A stretch of DNA of 64,000 nt from Lenzites betulinus (taxonomy: Eukaryota > Basidiomycota > Agaricomycetes > Polyporales > Polyporaceae): NCBI GenBank assembly GCA_022264855.1, contig JABYQU010000054.1, forward strand, positions 62,001 to 126,000, in the 5' to 3' direction. Below are positions 12,181 to 24,300 of this stretch, piece by piece. Under the pieces are notes generated by a model. The model did no database searches. It was given only the letters and a program-made list of their open reading frames with translations, and had not been told where the DNA came from. The translations under genes and the position numbers were made by a program. Positions within the stretch are counted from its first letter, which is position 1. Every line of letters begins with the position of its first letter.

Positions 12181-12520
12181 TTAGGCCATTGGGGATAGGC
12201 TAAAATGGGTCCAGAAGTTGAGACAAGAGGTAAACTTTGACTCTTGGCCGACTTGTCGTGTTTTGAGTGAGTTGAAAACGATTGTTATCCAATGTTCACC
12301 TCTTGTTTCGGTTTTTGAAAGGGGTTTGCTCGGTCGGCAAAGAGGTACCACGACGCGCAATGGGCCAAGGTTCCGGTCCAAAACAGGGTAGGTCCAGGTC
12401 CAGAACTGGTTTCGTGGTTCCGGGCCAGAGACAGGCTTGGAGAGATGCTTGGAGCACCGACAAGAAAGCACAAAGGGCCACTGTGGGCCACTTTGTTGTC
12501 CAATCAATAACCTTCTAACT
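12181..12520. repeat. Low-complexity GGTCC/CCAGGTCC-rich stretch
   Basis: Around 12370-12410 the sequence repeats short GGTCCA/GGTCCGG units, and both strands stay open for 70-110 codons without protein-like content. It looks like a degenerate repetitive element or satellite-like patch. No terminal repeats could be fixed. Confidence 0.3.
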
Positions 12521-12714
12521 GAGCTTCAGGACCTGAGGCAGGCTCCATCAGCAAAAGCGCGAGCTTGATGTAGGGTGCCACGGGGTCTGCAGACGCCGGT
12601 AGGAGCTCCGACGTACTAGATGGACGGCAGGCAGAGATCTACAAAGGTCTGCGAGGATTAATCTGACGGAAAAGGTCCTAGTCGTGGATCGTGGCACACC
12701 ACGAATTTTATGCA

Positions 12715-13109
12715 TGTACATATCACATTTCGCCGCACTCCACCATCGTACTACAAAGCCCTATACAAATATACAGTCAACAGGTCAGTTAGATAGAACA
12801 AGTACAGACTTTACGTCACGGTCGAAGTCATGATAATAGACGCCCGTCGGACGCTACACGCTCTCTCGATACCCTCGACTCACTCACTCACTCGACTCAA
12901 CTCGGGCTACTCCTCGATCGATCCCCAGACGTCCAGCGCCGGTGACGTTCCTTCACGTTCGCCCTCTTCTGGAACGGATCCTTTATAAAAGCCCTTCGCC
13001 CTGAAAAGCAACATCAACGCGTCTCTTCTTCCCGTTCCACCACCTTCCTCCCCCCGGGCCCTTGTGCTGTCTGCGCTCAGATCTTCGCCGCCAAGTTCCG
13101 ACCTCTACA
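12715..13109 (+). mobile_element. Possible solo LTR
   Basis: A 395-bp block starts TGTACA and ends TCTACA (inverted TGTA/TACA tips), holds a strong TATAAAAG at 12984-12991 followed by a pyrimidine-rich leader, and is flanked by ATGCA (12710-12714) and ATGCC (13110-13114), a 4-of-5 match to a target-site duplication. No gag/pol lies nearby and there is no second copy in the window. The alternative is an orphan promoter: the first ATG downstream opens only 16 codons. Confidence 0.3.
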
Positions 13110-14047
13110 ATGCCCAACCATGCCGATACACAACATTTATGCACGTCAAGCAGGCGTTGATAACCATAGAGGTATTATATCAGGCTATATGCGCGCATAC
13201 ATTCACTCATGATCGTTACTTGCGCGCTAGTACACTCTAAAGTGCGAGCTAATGATGATCACCGGAAGCTTACTTGAAAGGTATGTCTTCAAGTTTTACG
13301 CCGGCAGAGAGCAACTGTCCGTGAATCCGCTGGGCCACTCACTCTACTCACAGCAGATATTTTTACTAGATCTCTCGGCCCTTGCGCTGACGCTTCGGAA
13401 CTAACCCTAGACTTAGGTTTGTGGTATATTGACCATACTTCTGCATGTAGTAGCCCAATTTTCTGCTGCGAGCCGTGTTTCATAAAATGACATTTATATT
13501 TTCTCATTAATCCTTTGTTATTCTCGCTGCATCTGTGAGAAGCTGGCTCGAAACTGGAACCGTGGCCGGAATACCAATATTATTGTGCTGCTGGGGATCT
13601 GGCCCTATGTAGTGTAATACAGAGCACTGTATAGACTCATTAAGCAGACTGCAGAGCTCTGCAGAGCAGCACCTATTATCTGTTAGCATGCTACGGACTC
13701 TCCACAGCGTGACACCCGGTCCTAGTAGAGTCCATGGCCTGCACGCAAGTGTCAGTGGCAGGCTACTATGCCTACAGCGTGCTATGGGTACTACCGAGGT
13801 ATGTGGATACCTACAGCAAGGTTATGCACTTTGCTGATGTCGGAACCAGGCTGTCGACAGGAGTCCAGTTTCGGCGCTGTTCCGGAGGGGAACCGCGGGC
13901 AAATGCGCGTCGTGTACGCCAAGCTCATGGGCGCTTGAGTGGAAGCGTCAACCCGCCCAAAATGGCAGTGCACTGCCGCTCGGCAGACTCGGCTTCCAAG
14001 CGTGTACAGTACGCCAGCCAGCGCACCGACCTCCACACACGACCACC
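13110..14047. other. Intergenic, nothing supportable
   Basis: Roughly 0.9 kb upstream of the Maf gene. AT-rich to about 13700, then GC-richer promoter-like sequence. No gene or repeat that I can defend. Confidence 0.5.
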
Positions 14048-15119
14048 ATGAACTTCTTCAGCTCCAAGAGGGTGGAACTACCCAAGCACAATCCAGTACT
14101 TGCGCATGCGCTCAAGATTCCTGCGCTGCAGAAACTGGTCGGCAAACGCGTGATCTTGGCGTCTAACAGCCCCCGCCGGCGCGAGATCCTCCAGACTCTC
14201 GTACGTAGATGCAGAGTCACGCTAAGGATACACGCTGATGTAGACACTGGCGGTATCAAGGGACTTTCACCGGAGGTCATACCCTCGACATTCGAGGAGA
14301 CGCTGCCGTTCGGTGGCTTCCAGGACATCCATGAATATCCTGTCGCGACCGCATCACAGAAGGCTGTGGAGGTTTATGAACGGCTGGTGGTAGGTTGCAG
14401 TATACAGTGAGACGTCACGGTGAACAATTCGCTGATATCGCTCCAATGCGCAGACCCAGGATCCAGACGACGCCCCCGATCTGGTCATCGCGGGTGCGCA
14501 CTGCTGGAAGGTCTTTCGCTAGCGCCTCATTTACTGAGGTAGCACACGATAGCCGACACCGTAGTGTTGACACACCCAATGCCCGGGCTGTCAAGCATTC
14601 CGCGATTTGAGGATGATGCGCCGCTTCCGCAGGACATTCTCGAGAAGCCGACCGATAAAGAAGACAACATGCGCATGCTGCTGGATCTCAACGGAGGCGT
14701 ATGCGAAGTTGTTACTGGCGTCACCATCGGTACCCATACGCCCATCCAATGATTCATTGAATGTGTCGACTAACACTCCTCATGCAGCATTTCCCGTTCT
14801 CGAGGCTCCTGGATACAAGATCAAGTGAGGGCGCCAGTACGTTGTGACTGGAGTGTAGATACTGAACACGCCCAACAGGTCGATTGAAGAACGCACTCTT
14901 GTTTACTTCGGCCAGAACGAGGAATCTCTCCTCGCGGCGTACGTTGAGAGTGGGGAAGGTGCGGATCGTGCGGGAGGCTTCGCCATCCAAGGCCTTGGAG
15001 GCATGCTGGTCAGCAAGATCGACGGAGACTATAACAACGTAGTAGGCTTTCCCGCGGCGTCGTTCTTCAGGTTCCTGGATCTTCTCATCGAGGAAGAGGT
15101 TGACTTCCTCTCGGACTAA
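14048..15119 (+). CDS. Maf/HAM1-type nucleoside triphosphate pyrophosphatase
   Basis: Hydrolyses dTTP/UTP and modified nucleotides to monophosphates, a house-cleaning activity (ASMTL/Maf family). Exons 14048-14200, 14261-14389, 14454-14493, 14553-14729, 14788-14824, 14879-15119; 258 residues. The family motif reads LASNSPRRREIL near residue 40, then ATASQKAVEVYE, the catalytic VIAADTVV formed across the third intron, EKPTDKEDNMRML, VVTGVT and the closing GGFAIQGLGGMLVSKIDGDYNNVVGFP region. Length and order fit fungal Maf proteins. Start is the ATG 39 codons before the SNSPRR loop. Encoded in tandem with the alpha-oxoamine synthase downstream. Confidence 0.93.
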
Positions 15120-15657
15120 GTAGGTTGAGCAGATCGCCAGCGGCCATACTATATGACATTCTGCCCTCTGCCTCCTGTGTATCTCTTGCAATGGACTTTT
15201 TTACATCAATAGATAGGACTCCAATACATCTGACAACCCATTTCTTGGAACCCCAGGCCAGGAAGAAACCCAAACCCGCCAGCCGGATCCATTTAGATTA
15301 TTTTTCGGACTCCCAAATCAGCGTATATCCGCTTCCGGCGGCAGTAGATCGGGATCGGCTACGATCTCCGTAAAACTCGGACTTGAGTTCAAGTTTGTCT
15401 TGGGGCTCATTCGACGATATGGGGTAAACACTTTGCTCTTTCCCTCCATCTTCCCCCACTTCCAACTAAAAGGTGTCGTTGCTCTCGTTCGGTTGCACTC
15501 CACATCGCTTTACTAAATGAAAATCATGTATAGTTTAGCCACTCGCTAGCACGCGGCGAGACAGGCTTGTTAACATTTCGAGGAGAACTTCGCGCTGTTC
15601 AACAACGCTCCCCCAAGACATACCCCGAACGAAGCAAATTACACTCACAGCAACGTG
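15120..15657. other. Intergenic between Maf gene and bioF
   Basis: Contains the Maf 3' end and the bioF promoter; no other feature seen. Confidence 0.5.
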
Positions 15658-17058
15658 ATGCCACTCAACGACAGCCTGCACGCCGCCCTCGCATCGCGCG
15701 AGAAAAGGCTCATCCGAAGGAAGTTGTACGATCCCGCCGCAGACGCCCACCTCGTCGACTTCTCAACGAACGACTACCTCTCCCTCTCGCGCTCGGCCGT
15801 ACTCCGCACGCGTTTCCTCGCGCGACTCAACGTAGCACCAGAGGTCCTTGGATCCGGGGGCTCGCGCCTCCTGGTGAACGGACACGCGCACGCAGCACTC
15901 GAGGCGCGCCTCACGGCGTTCTTCCGCGCGCCCGCCGCGCTGCTGTTCAACTCGGGGTTCGACGCGAACGTGGGCTTCTTCACCGCGATACCGCAGCCGG
16001 GCGACGCCATCGTGTATGACGAGCACATACACGCGTCGGTGCACGACGGGATGCGCGCGTCGCGAGCGGCGGCCCGCGTGCCGTTCTCGCACAACTCCGT
16101 GCGGGGCCTCAGGGAGGCGTTGTCTCGTCTGCGCGAAGAGCGGCCGGGGCTCGCCAGCGGAGAGAACAGCGTGTTTGTGGCGGTAGAAACACTGTACAGC
16201 ATGGATGGCACCATCGCGCCGCTCGTGCAGATCGTCGAGGCTCTCGAGGAGCTCTTTCCGAAGGGGAACGGATATTTGGTCGTCGACGAGGCACATGCGA
16301 CAGGAGTATACGGGCCACAAGGGAGGGGCCTCGTCGCGGCACTTGGCCTGGAAGACAAAGTGTTTGCTCGCCTGCATACGTTTGGAAAGGCACTTGCAGC
16401 AACTGGAGGTGTGTTCACCAGCCAAACGTACGAACCAGAGGATTCTGACCCGACAAACACGTTATAGCGGTATTGCTGGTCACCCCGCTCGTGCGCGACT
16501 ACCTCCTGAACTACGCGCGCTCCCTGATATACACCACCTCGCTGAGCAACGCGAACATCGTTGCCGCAGACTGCTCCTTCGACATGCTCGAGGACGGCTC
16601 CGCCGAGAAGGTGAGCGCCCAATGATCCACATTCGACCGACACTCTAACGCCGCCCCAGCTCGCTTCGCAGCTCCTCGCCCTCAGCGCCCGCTTTACGTC
16701 CTCGCTCCGCGCGGAGCTTGCCGCGCGACGCATCCCCGCCTCCCTTCTCTCGCTCCCCGCGCTGGCTTCTGAGACGCACGCGGGGAGCGCGTCGACGCCG
16801 ATCATCGCCGTCCTAACGCCGCATCCACGCCCGCTCTCTGCTCACCTCCGCGTACGCGGGCTCAACGCGCGGCCAATAACATGGCCGACGGTCCCCAAGG
16901 GCGCTGACCGTGTACGCGTTTGCTTGCATGCAGAGAATTCGAGGGAGGATGTCGATCGACTGGTGAGCGCGACGATCGAGTGGGCGGAGAGTTGGCAGGC
17001 GGCACAGGACGCTGTCAAGAGGGAGGCGGGGACCATACTCGCGCACGCAAAATTGTAG
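15658..17058 (+). CDS. bioF: 8-amino-7-oxononanoate (KAPA) synthase-like
   Basis: PLP enzyme of the alpha-oxoamine synthase family; in biotin synthesis it condenses pimeloyl-thioester with alanine. Exons 15658-16408, 16468-16610, 16660-17058; 430 residues. Visible motifs: FSTNDYLSLS, LGSGGSRLLVNG, LLFNSGFDANVGFF, the aspartate loop VVDEAHATGVYG and the Schiff-base lysine in TFGKALAATGG, with the first intron right behind it. Lack of a mitochondrial leader and the short substrate-binding N-terminus argue for bioF rather than 5-aminolevulinate synthase, though the exact acyl donor cannot be read from sequence. GC-rich codon use. The stop lies only 89 bp from the stop of the convergent POP5 gene. 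Confidence 0.88.
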
Positions 17059-17147
17059 AGGCGCGCTGAAATCAAAATAGAGTAGCCTGTCAGTCGTTAT
17101 TCGCATTGAATCAACGATGACGGACCTGAGGCGTTAACTCTTACATG

Positions 17148-17978
17148 CTAATCTTGCAAACCTTCGATTTCTTGTGCGCTGGTCTGCAGGTACTCTTCAT
17201 ACGAGTCTTGGTAGCCCGCTGCACAGTCCTACCTTTAGCTTACGGTGTCCGGATGGCGAAGATGTGCACATACCTGGCAACTTCGCACGCGCTCTGTAAC
17301 GCGCGACGATCTCCCGGTTGTGGCGTATTGCAGCCAGTTGTGCCTGCTTTATGGTGCCTGTGGGTTATAATTGAGAATTTCGTCCAGACATCGCCCGGGC
17401 ATGGATCGTATCGCGGGAGCAAACATCAATTTATTACATCCACTATGCATATCACATTTCATATCACAGCGGTCTACATCGTCCCGCGGCGTTCTTCACG
17501 AGGGGAAAGTCAAAGCACTCACCTGAAACATGAACGACATGCGGGATGTATCTCCGCCCGTCGACCGCGGTCATGAGCGTAACACTCGCCCACGCAATCT
17601 TGTGCGGATCCCGCGCAACGCGTATGATGCATAGGTTCGTGCGTGGGGAGAAGTACTTGACTGGCAACCAAGCGGATGCAGTCAACCCGTCAGTTCTGCA
17701 CGAGTGGCAGTGAGATGGCACGATGGTACACACCGGTTAGCGAGGATCCCACTGCGCCCCAGCCGGTGTCCCCAAAGTGGGTGATCACGCTCTGCTTGAG
17801 TGCTGCCCAGATCTGCTTGCTGGTGAGCTCCTCCTGGGCGTGCTGGACAGAGGCGCGCCCGGGTACTGGGGCGGGGACGGGGAGGAACTCCACTAAGAGC
17901 CACCGGTTCTGTTCGAGACTCGGAGTTCATGACATATCTATGGTATTGATCAGGAAGACAGACCTTGAACCTCACCAT
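17148..17978 (-). CDS. POP5: RNase P/MRP subunit POP5
   Basis: Protein subunit shared by nuclear RNase P (tRNA 5' processing) and RNase MRP (rRNA processing). Exons 17978-17964 (15 nt), 17908-17734, 17660-17523, 17357-17274, 17218-17148; 160 residues, the usual size. The tiny first exon codes MVRFK and joins to NRWLLVEF; later VKYFSPRTNLCIIRV and DGRRYIPHVVHVSG identify the family, and the C-terminal helix RHNREIVARYRA closes it. Intron 17522-17358 is 165 bp, the others 55-73 bp. Convergent with bioF, so the two 3' UTRs probably overlap. Confidence 0.93.
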
Positions 17979-18595
17979 GGGGGGAGGTGTCGTTGTTCGC
18001 AAGAACTTCAATTGGCGGGATGGGTTGTTCCTTGAGTTCAAGGTCGGATTACGTCCGCAGAAAAAGCAGCGCAGCCTTTTTAATTGCAGGCTCAATCAGA
18101 CCCCAGTTGTGTTAAGCACCGCTGATATCGGAACTCGTTACTCAGTACTCAATGATCGCAGCGGAGCATCAGTGGAATGAGCGGGAGGTAGGAAGAAAGG
18201 ATGTAATAATGTGTAGGCGCCCAATGTCTTCAACACCCGATCGAGATTTGTTCGCTAAAAAGGAAGCTTGAAGGAAGCTAACGGCGAAGCCGCAACGCAC
18301 TAGTGCTCGATTTGAGCCTGGGCAAAAGGAGAAACGAGTGATAGTAGGATTGCGCAAGAGTAGTACAACAAGTATGGGTACATAAAAGTTCACAAGGGCC
18401 ACGGGTCTAGTCGTAAAGGAGCGATGTGAAGTGAGAAGTCCCTCCGAGTCCAATAGATATGTAACAGGGTGTTACTACCAATATGACATGCAAAAGCGAA
18501 TCGTGAAGGAGTGGTCGTGTCGTAAGGAGTGTCCATCCGAAACCCAAAAAGATAAGGAGACACGGTCAAATCATGCCTGATGCCGACCAAACGCC

Positions 18596-19676
18596 TCAAT
18601 AATGCAAGAAATTGCCTCCCCGGCCGCCATATGCACCTCGTCCAGCGTTGTGAGCCGAGAGGTAATGAATTTGTGGGTCGTCCTGCTCCCCGTCCTCTTG
18701 TTCGTGATCCTGGTCGTGCGCGTGCTGAAGGAAGTGATCGATGACCTCACGCCAATCCGACTGGCCCCCGTTATCCCACGTTTCGTGTGGCGAGTCCTCA
18801 ACGCACATCGGAGTCAGCATTGGTTCCAGACCGCCGCTGTGGATCCACCGGTCGACCTTGTCCCCATTACCCGCTGTCCGGATGACAACGTTGGGACTGA
18901 CGGGGCTAAGATACGATGGGCTGGGCAGGGGTAGGGCGAGAGGCGCTGGTCGATGCGTCTGGCGTGGGGTGAAGGAGGTCGCGGAGTATGATGGGCTCTG
19001 CACGGGGGACGCTGTGAAGGAGAAGAAGGACTCGAACACGGTTTCGTCGTCCGATGACGAGGGATCCGTGTCGACGAGCTTCAGCCGATAGCACTTCGGT
19101 GCGTGGGAAATACCCTGGTCACAGAGGATGCTGAACAGTGGGTCCTGCTCCAGGTCGGCGTCACTGAGTACATGCTGGATCGTCAGGTTTATTCTGTCGC
19201 TCGAACAGCAGATAAGTACGTACTAGGGTAGAGATGTCTTGGGCGGCGACGTTCTCAACGTGCTGGGACCGGCCTTTGACTTCCAGACGTCGATGATCGG
19301 AGTCCTGTTCTCACCCCGCGCGGGCGTTATAGGAGGGGTAATGGCCGATCGGGGCCCATGTGGGCGTCGGGCGGGCCTGTCGGGGGAGTGGAGGCTGGTA
19401 TTGATCTTGGAGAGCATTAGGCGTGGGTTCCAGGACGAAACAGGGGAGGAGTGGGAGGAGTGCGCTCGCCTGCCAGGGGCTTTTAGAGACGAGCTTCTCG
19501 AGACGGGCGGTTCGCATTTGGCGTTGACGGATGTCGGTGAAGACGGAAGCGCGATCATCGACGTCCTCTTGCGACTGGCGTTTGACGTGATGGTCATGAG
19601 GCCCCAGGGTAGAACGCTCATCTGGCTCACGCTCGAGCGTGTCGTGGGTGCTGGCGTCGGCGTCGGTGGCATGGGG
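18596..19676 (-). CDS. Unknown protein, 5' end not fixed
   Basis: No recognised domain. A coherent model uses exons (from about 19676)-19315, 19262-19224 and 19163-18596, with introns 19314-19263 (GTGAGA...CCCAG) and 19223-19164 (GTACGT...CTCAG), about 322 residues. The middle part contains VFTDIRQRQMRTARLEKLV, a likely helix; the C-terminal exon is Ser/Pro-rich, then acidic with DWREVIDHFLQHAHDQD and a Gly/Arg tail. 19676 follows a possible acceptor, so a first coding exon further upstream is expected but was not found. A serine-rich frame on the same strand (ATG at 19684) is the main alternative for the 5' part. Confidence 0.4.
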
Positions 19677-19708
19677 CTAGACATGCTCGCTCGCTCGGAG
19701 GTACGCAC

Positions 19709-20727
19709 CTTTTAAGTTGTCAAAATGGCTGGCGGGGCTTATGGCGTGGCTGGGAATCCTGTGCTGGCGAGATGCTTCTATCTGAGAATGTCTGTTGGGC
19801 AACAACGAACAGAGAGGCGTTCACAGAGGGACAACGCCGAGTGACCGTAGCCAGGGCTGTGCGGGAAGTATGGTGCCCGATATTCCCGCAGGCATACCCA
19901 CCGCGCATCCGCAGCGCGCCGTCAGAACACTGACTATTCTTTCATTGCATCCGTCGGGCAATCTGCTGGCCTTTAGGGTGGGGGACATCAGCTCCGACGT
20001 TCAGTTGTCGTGATAAGTTTGATTCACTTGACGTCCCCCTGCAAACTATGTCGGGACATGCCGACATGTTTAAATGTCACCTTGGGAGTGGGTGAGGAGT
20101 ACATAGTCACTGTGGGCGGTGATACCGGTGGGCTTGGGAGAGGTCGCTAATCTTCACATGCTATGCGGTATTCGTTGCAACCGTGTAAAAGACATGCGCA
20201 CGCCATGCTTGGTGGGCGTGTCTGCGATGGGGTTGCTGTAGCATTCCGTGGGTGTGCACGTCACAACGCGGCGGACGTTTCCTGGGAGGTGGCGGGCGCC
20301 AGCCCGAGATGCCCCCTACTAGCGAGCACATCCGCCGGCGAGCCACCACGCCTCGACGGACCGCGCCACGAACCGGGCCCGACGATCAAACATGCGCCCT
20401 GGACATGCAGTACTGCACTGTAAGTGAAGGCGATGCTTACCAAATTTGACGCGTACTGGTGCGATGTTCACGCGGCTCACTTGAGTGTTCATGAAATCTA
20501 TTGTGACACTACGGTATGATGAACAAATTGCCGTATTACTAGACATAGAGATGGCTCACCAAGAAACCCGACTCGCTCGTGCATCAACATGGGATATTAT
20601 GACCATTGGCAGATGGTAACAAGAGATATGATATGTGGAGGGCCGGGCAGCATGCAAGTTCCATCACGCAGTGCTTGCAGATGGCTGTATCCGCTTGTGC
20701 AGAAGCGCGCCCGCTGAGATTTGTATA
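19709..20727. other. Intergenic, one short hairpin
   Basis: About 1 kb without supportable genes. At 20048-20067 a 7-bp perfect inverted repeat (ATGTCGG/CCGACAT, 6-nt loop) is visible. The function of the hairpin is unknown and it may be chance. Confidence 0.45.
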
Positions 20728-21072
20728 TCATCTACGGACAGACTGGGCTTGGTTTTTGGCTTGAGCTAGCACTCCTTGTTGTTGCTCTGCGAGCACACGT
20801 CGTTTGTTGAAGTAGTCGATCTGATAACCACATCGGTTAACAAAATTCACAGCGCACCTGGTCACTAACTAGTCACGCACCCAGCTCTTTGCACAGTTCC
20901 CCTCGTATATGTTCTTAGTATCCGCACATGCAGCCCCTTCGTCGCCTGGCTTCACAACGTTGGCAGCGTCGAGGCATGCAAAATATGCATCTCGGGAGTC
21001 CCAGCATCGCTGACGGTCCTTTCTCGATGTTGGGTCAGGTGTTTCCGATTGACTTCTCGAGAACCAGCCCAT
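20728..21072 (-). CDS. COA6: Cytochrome c oxidase assembly factor 6 (COA6)
   Basis: Small intermembrane-space protein that helps deliver copper to COX2 during complex IV assembly. Exons 21072-20881 and 20820-20728, intron 20880-20821; 94 residues. It shows the twin-cysteine pattern of the CHCH family: C-x9-C in CWDSRDAYFAC and C-x10-C in CADTKNIYEGNC, followed by KSW and, across the intron, IDYFNKRRVLAEQ, a hallmark of COA6. No cleavable presequence, as expected for Mia40 import. Divergent from the TBC gene with 271 bp between the two start codons. Confidence 0.93.
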
Positions 21073-21343
21073 GAGTATATGCGAGAGTGGTGATTGTTGG
21101 GGGAAGAGGTGGACGTCGGGAGCAGGTGAATTATTGGCTCAATTCTGCCAATAACCTTCGGTTATGTCTAGATCTGGACATATCATGCTTCGCTTACCGG
21201 GCCGGGTGAGTCGTTGCCAATGCAAGGCAGTCCCTGGCAGTCCTACTTACCTCGACCTCGACCGCCACCACCATTGTTGCCCCTCCTGTATACGACAGTC
21301 ACGACACGGTATTCACGAAGACGCGCAGCGGCATCTCGCCGAC
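21073..21343. promoter_or_regulatory. Shared divergent promoter COA6 / TBC gene
   Basis: Only 271 bp separate the two ATGs on opposite strands, so the region must serve both genes. No TATA box seen. Confidence 0.5.
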
Positions 21344-24300
21344 ATGGCGTCCTCCGTGCAAACGACGCCCGCGCATTCTCACCCGCTCTCGCAAGACTCG
21401 GAGAATTCGTCGCGAGGCCGCAGGTCGCGTGCTAAGCCCAGCGAGGATAGCCCACGACCCTCGCCCGACTACTTCTCCCTGAAGGCCAAGCTTGATGGGT
21501 CTGCCGAAGAGCAGACGAGGAACACCAACGCGAATTGGGACGGAAGCGTACGCGGTTATGGAAAGGGCAGTCGCAGGTAAGCTCGCATGCCATTCATTCG
21601 AATGTATGTTGAGTGAATTGGACCAAGATCGGTTAAGCCGCCACCGCTGATCGTAGTGGAGTCGTCGAGCGAGGACACTGTCACCAACGCGTCCACGAAG
21701 TACGAAATCTTGATCGACGGACCTACAGAACACCCTCAGGGACCTTTCTCCCCCACCACGACCTCCAAGATCCTCACGGAGCCATGGCACGAATACTCGG
21801 ACGATGCGATGCGCGCTGCTACTTATAAGTATACCGACGAACAGTCGTCACCCAGCGACGCTGCATGCTATGCCATACTACGCGTTCTCTCGCAGGCCGT
21901 GCGCAATTTGGCACGCGCAAGGCAGCAGTTGGAGGAGAGCCGGCGACTGCTTGTGGAGAAGGAAGCCGCGCGGAAGGAGCGCGTTGACCAGCTCTTGCGA
22001 GAGCTACATCCCTCGGAAAAAGACATCGCGAGTCGTCTTCTGCAGTCGCTATTCCCTAACGACGACGAAACCATACACCAAGTGCATCGTATGCAACGAC
22101 AACAGAGCTCATTAGTGCGCATCTTGACTGCACTGAAGGATAAATGCTAACCCATGGCCGAAGTCATTAGCTGAGTCTCTGACAGAGGCACTCGAAGACG
22201 AAGTCCCGCTTTCGCGTAGTATTCCGAAGGACGACGCGACTCCCTTGGCCTCTACGCTCCCTGTACTTGCCCAACCCCAGCTATCTCCTACTGCCGTCAC
22301 CGCGGAAACCACGCTCCCCGCGTCCCCGTTACTAGAAGCTCGGGTTTTGGACTCTACCAAGGGCGAGAGTTCCGCTGCCGCTCAGTCCGCGGGCGATGGC
22401 TTGAAAGCAGACAGACCGCTATTTGGTGAGTGGATGGGTACATGGTGGGTGAAAGGCAAGGCAAAGGCCCCGCGAATACCATTCTCGTCCGATTCCGACG
22501 GCTCTGAATCGGTCAAGGAGAGCCCGCTACTGGCGCCGCAATCCTCTACCGACGACATCTCTCCAGCACCCTCCGTCCCGCAGACTCCCACCAAAGCAAC
22601 AAAGCGAAAGCCCACTAAGAGCGTTTTTGGTGCCCTGGGGTTCTCTATCCTGAATCCCGGCCCGACCTCCACCGCTGCAGGCAAGAAGCGACGGAATATG
22701 TCGGTTACGGATATCTCTGCTTTCGACCCTCCTTCAGAACACCCACAAATACTCGCGGCAAAATCGGCTCACGTTTCTCCAGCCAGCAGCCCCCTGTTAT
22801 CTCCGACCATCATATCTTCCTCCGATGTGTCGAAGGTGGTCTCGCCTCCGGATGTTTTATCACCCTCCCAGAGTATCAGCGCGCCGGACGAAAAGCCACC
22901 ACAAGGGGCTTCTCTCCGTGCTATCGTGCAGGCAACTCGGGTCATGACTTCGGATCCGGGTAGTATCCTTGCAGATCAGGGCCGCGAAACGAGTCCTGCC
23001 ATTGCGCAGATGGCTTTCGACCTCGTCCGTCATGCGCGAGAAGAGAAACTGGAAGTCCGCGATCGGCCGAAGGAAAAGAAGGAACGCAAGGCAGCGGGCG
23101 CGGAGAAGCCTGACCCAAGGCCTTTCCTCTCTGCGGACGCTGACGCAACTCCTATGCCTTCGCGCACCTTGAGCGCGGGACAAATTGTTCGTCATCCTCC
23201 GAAGATCAGGAAACCTAGCGTGAATCTCCCTTCTTTCGCTTCCCCCCTCTTCGGATCATTTGTCACCCAGCAACAGAAGAGGCTCCCGAGTACTACGGAT
23301 GGTCCCCAGTCTACATCGGGGGAGACCTCGCAGGCCGTCACCAACCCCGTCGTCCCCACACCGAGCAAGCCTGGTTCTGTTCCTCTCGAGTCCATCATTC
23401 CGGGTCACGCCAAGCCGCCCACTCAGTATCTCTCGCGACAATACACTCCCCTCACTGCGCGCGACTTCCACTTCTCTATATCCCTCCCTGACGCTTCGCT
23501 CTCGGCCTTGGAAGATGATAACAGTCATGAAGGGATGACAGATCGCTTTGGGTTCATCTATGACGTCTCTCGGTACGACGTGCTACTTCTACTGCGTGCG
23601 AAGGAATGCAAGAACACCGCGCCGGCCTGTCTCACTGGTATCAAGGTGGCGGATCGGAGAGAAGATAACAGTTGGCCAGAGGACGACGAAGATGGGGCTG
23701 TAGACGTCATCGACATCGTCAAGGAAGGTTGCGACTGTGATGGGGACGGGGACGACGGTGTCGACACAATGAGCATCAACTCTACCAGCACTCGCCCGAC
23801 CGTGCGCAGTGTTGGCCCCGTCGACGGCACGTCAGTATCCTCGCAGCGATCACGTGGCGCCTCGCCCGCGTCGTCCCGGGCGAGGAAACGCACATCCACT
23901 CTGCTCAGCGGCAGCACGTCCGCCACTGCACCGGCTAGATCGACATCCTCGGTGCTCTCGGTTGACTCTGACACCCCGCGACACGTCTGTGCGAACACCA
24001 TCCGCCGGCTGCTCGTACAGTTGACGGACATTCACGATCAGCGCCAGGCGGCGCAGCGCAAGGAGTGGGATCTGTTCCTGAAGAACCGTAGCAAGGCCGT
24101 CGTGATCAAGTCGACTCCTCTGGGAAACCGTAGTGCGCCCTCGAGCGGTGGCGCAGCACAGCTCCTTGGGCTTGGAACCGCCGTCGAGGCAGAGGAGCTC
24201 GAACACAGCGACGGCTTGATCGGCTTCGCACAGTTCGGACTTTCGTCGCGCAAGGACGAGAAGAAGGAGTTCGATCGGCTTGTTCGGAATGGCATTCCTC

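Noticed and set aside
15774..16805. 343-codon open frame on the minus strand
   Set aside because: It is the antisense shadow of the GC-rich bioF gene; the plus frame has clear PLP-enzyme motifs and the minus frame has none.
19239..19715. 158-codon plus-strand open frame
   Set aside because: Antisense to the unknown minus-strand gene, whose splice sites and phases are coherent.
20048..20067. Short hairpin as a regulatory element
   Set aside because: Seven base pairs with no gene start or end nearby; likely chance.
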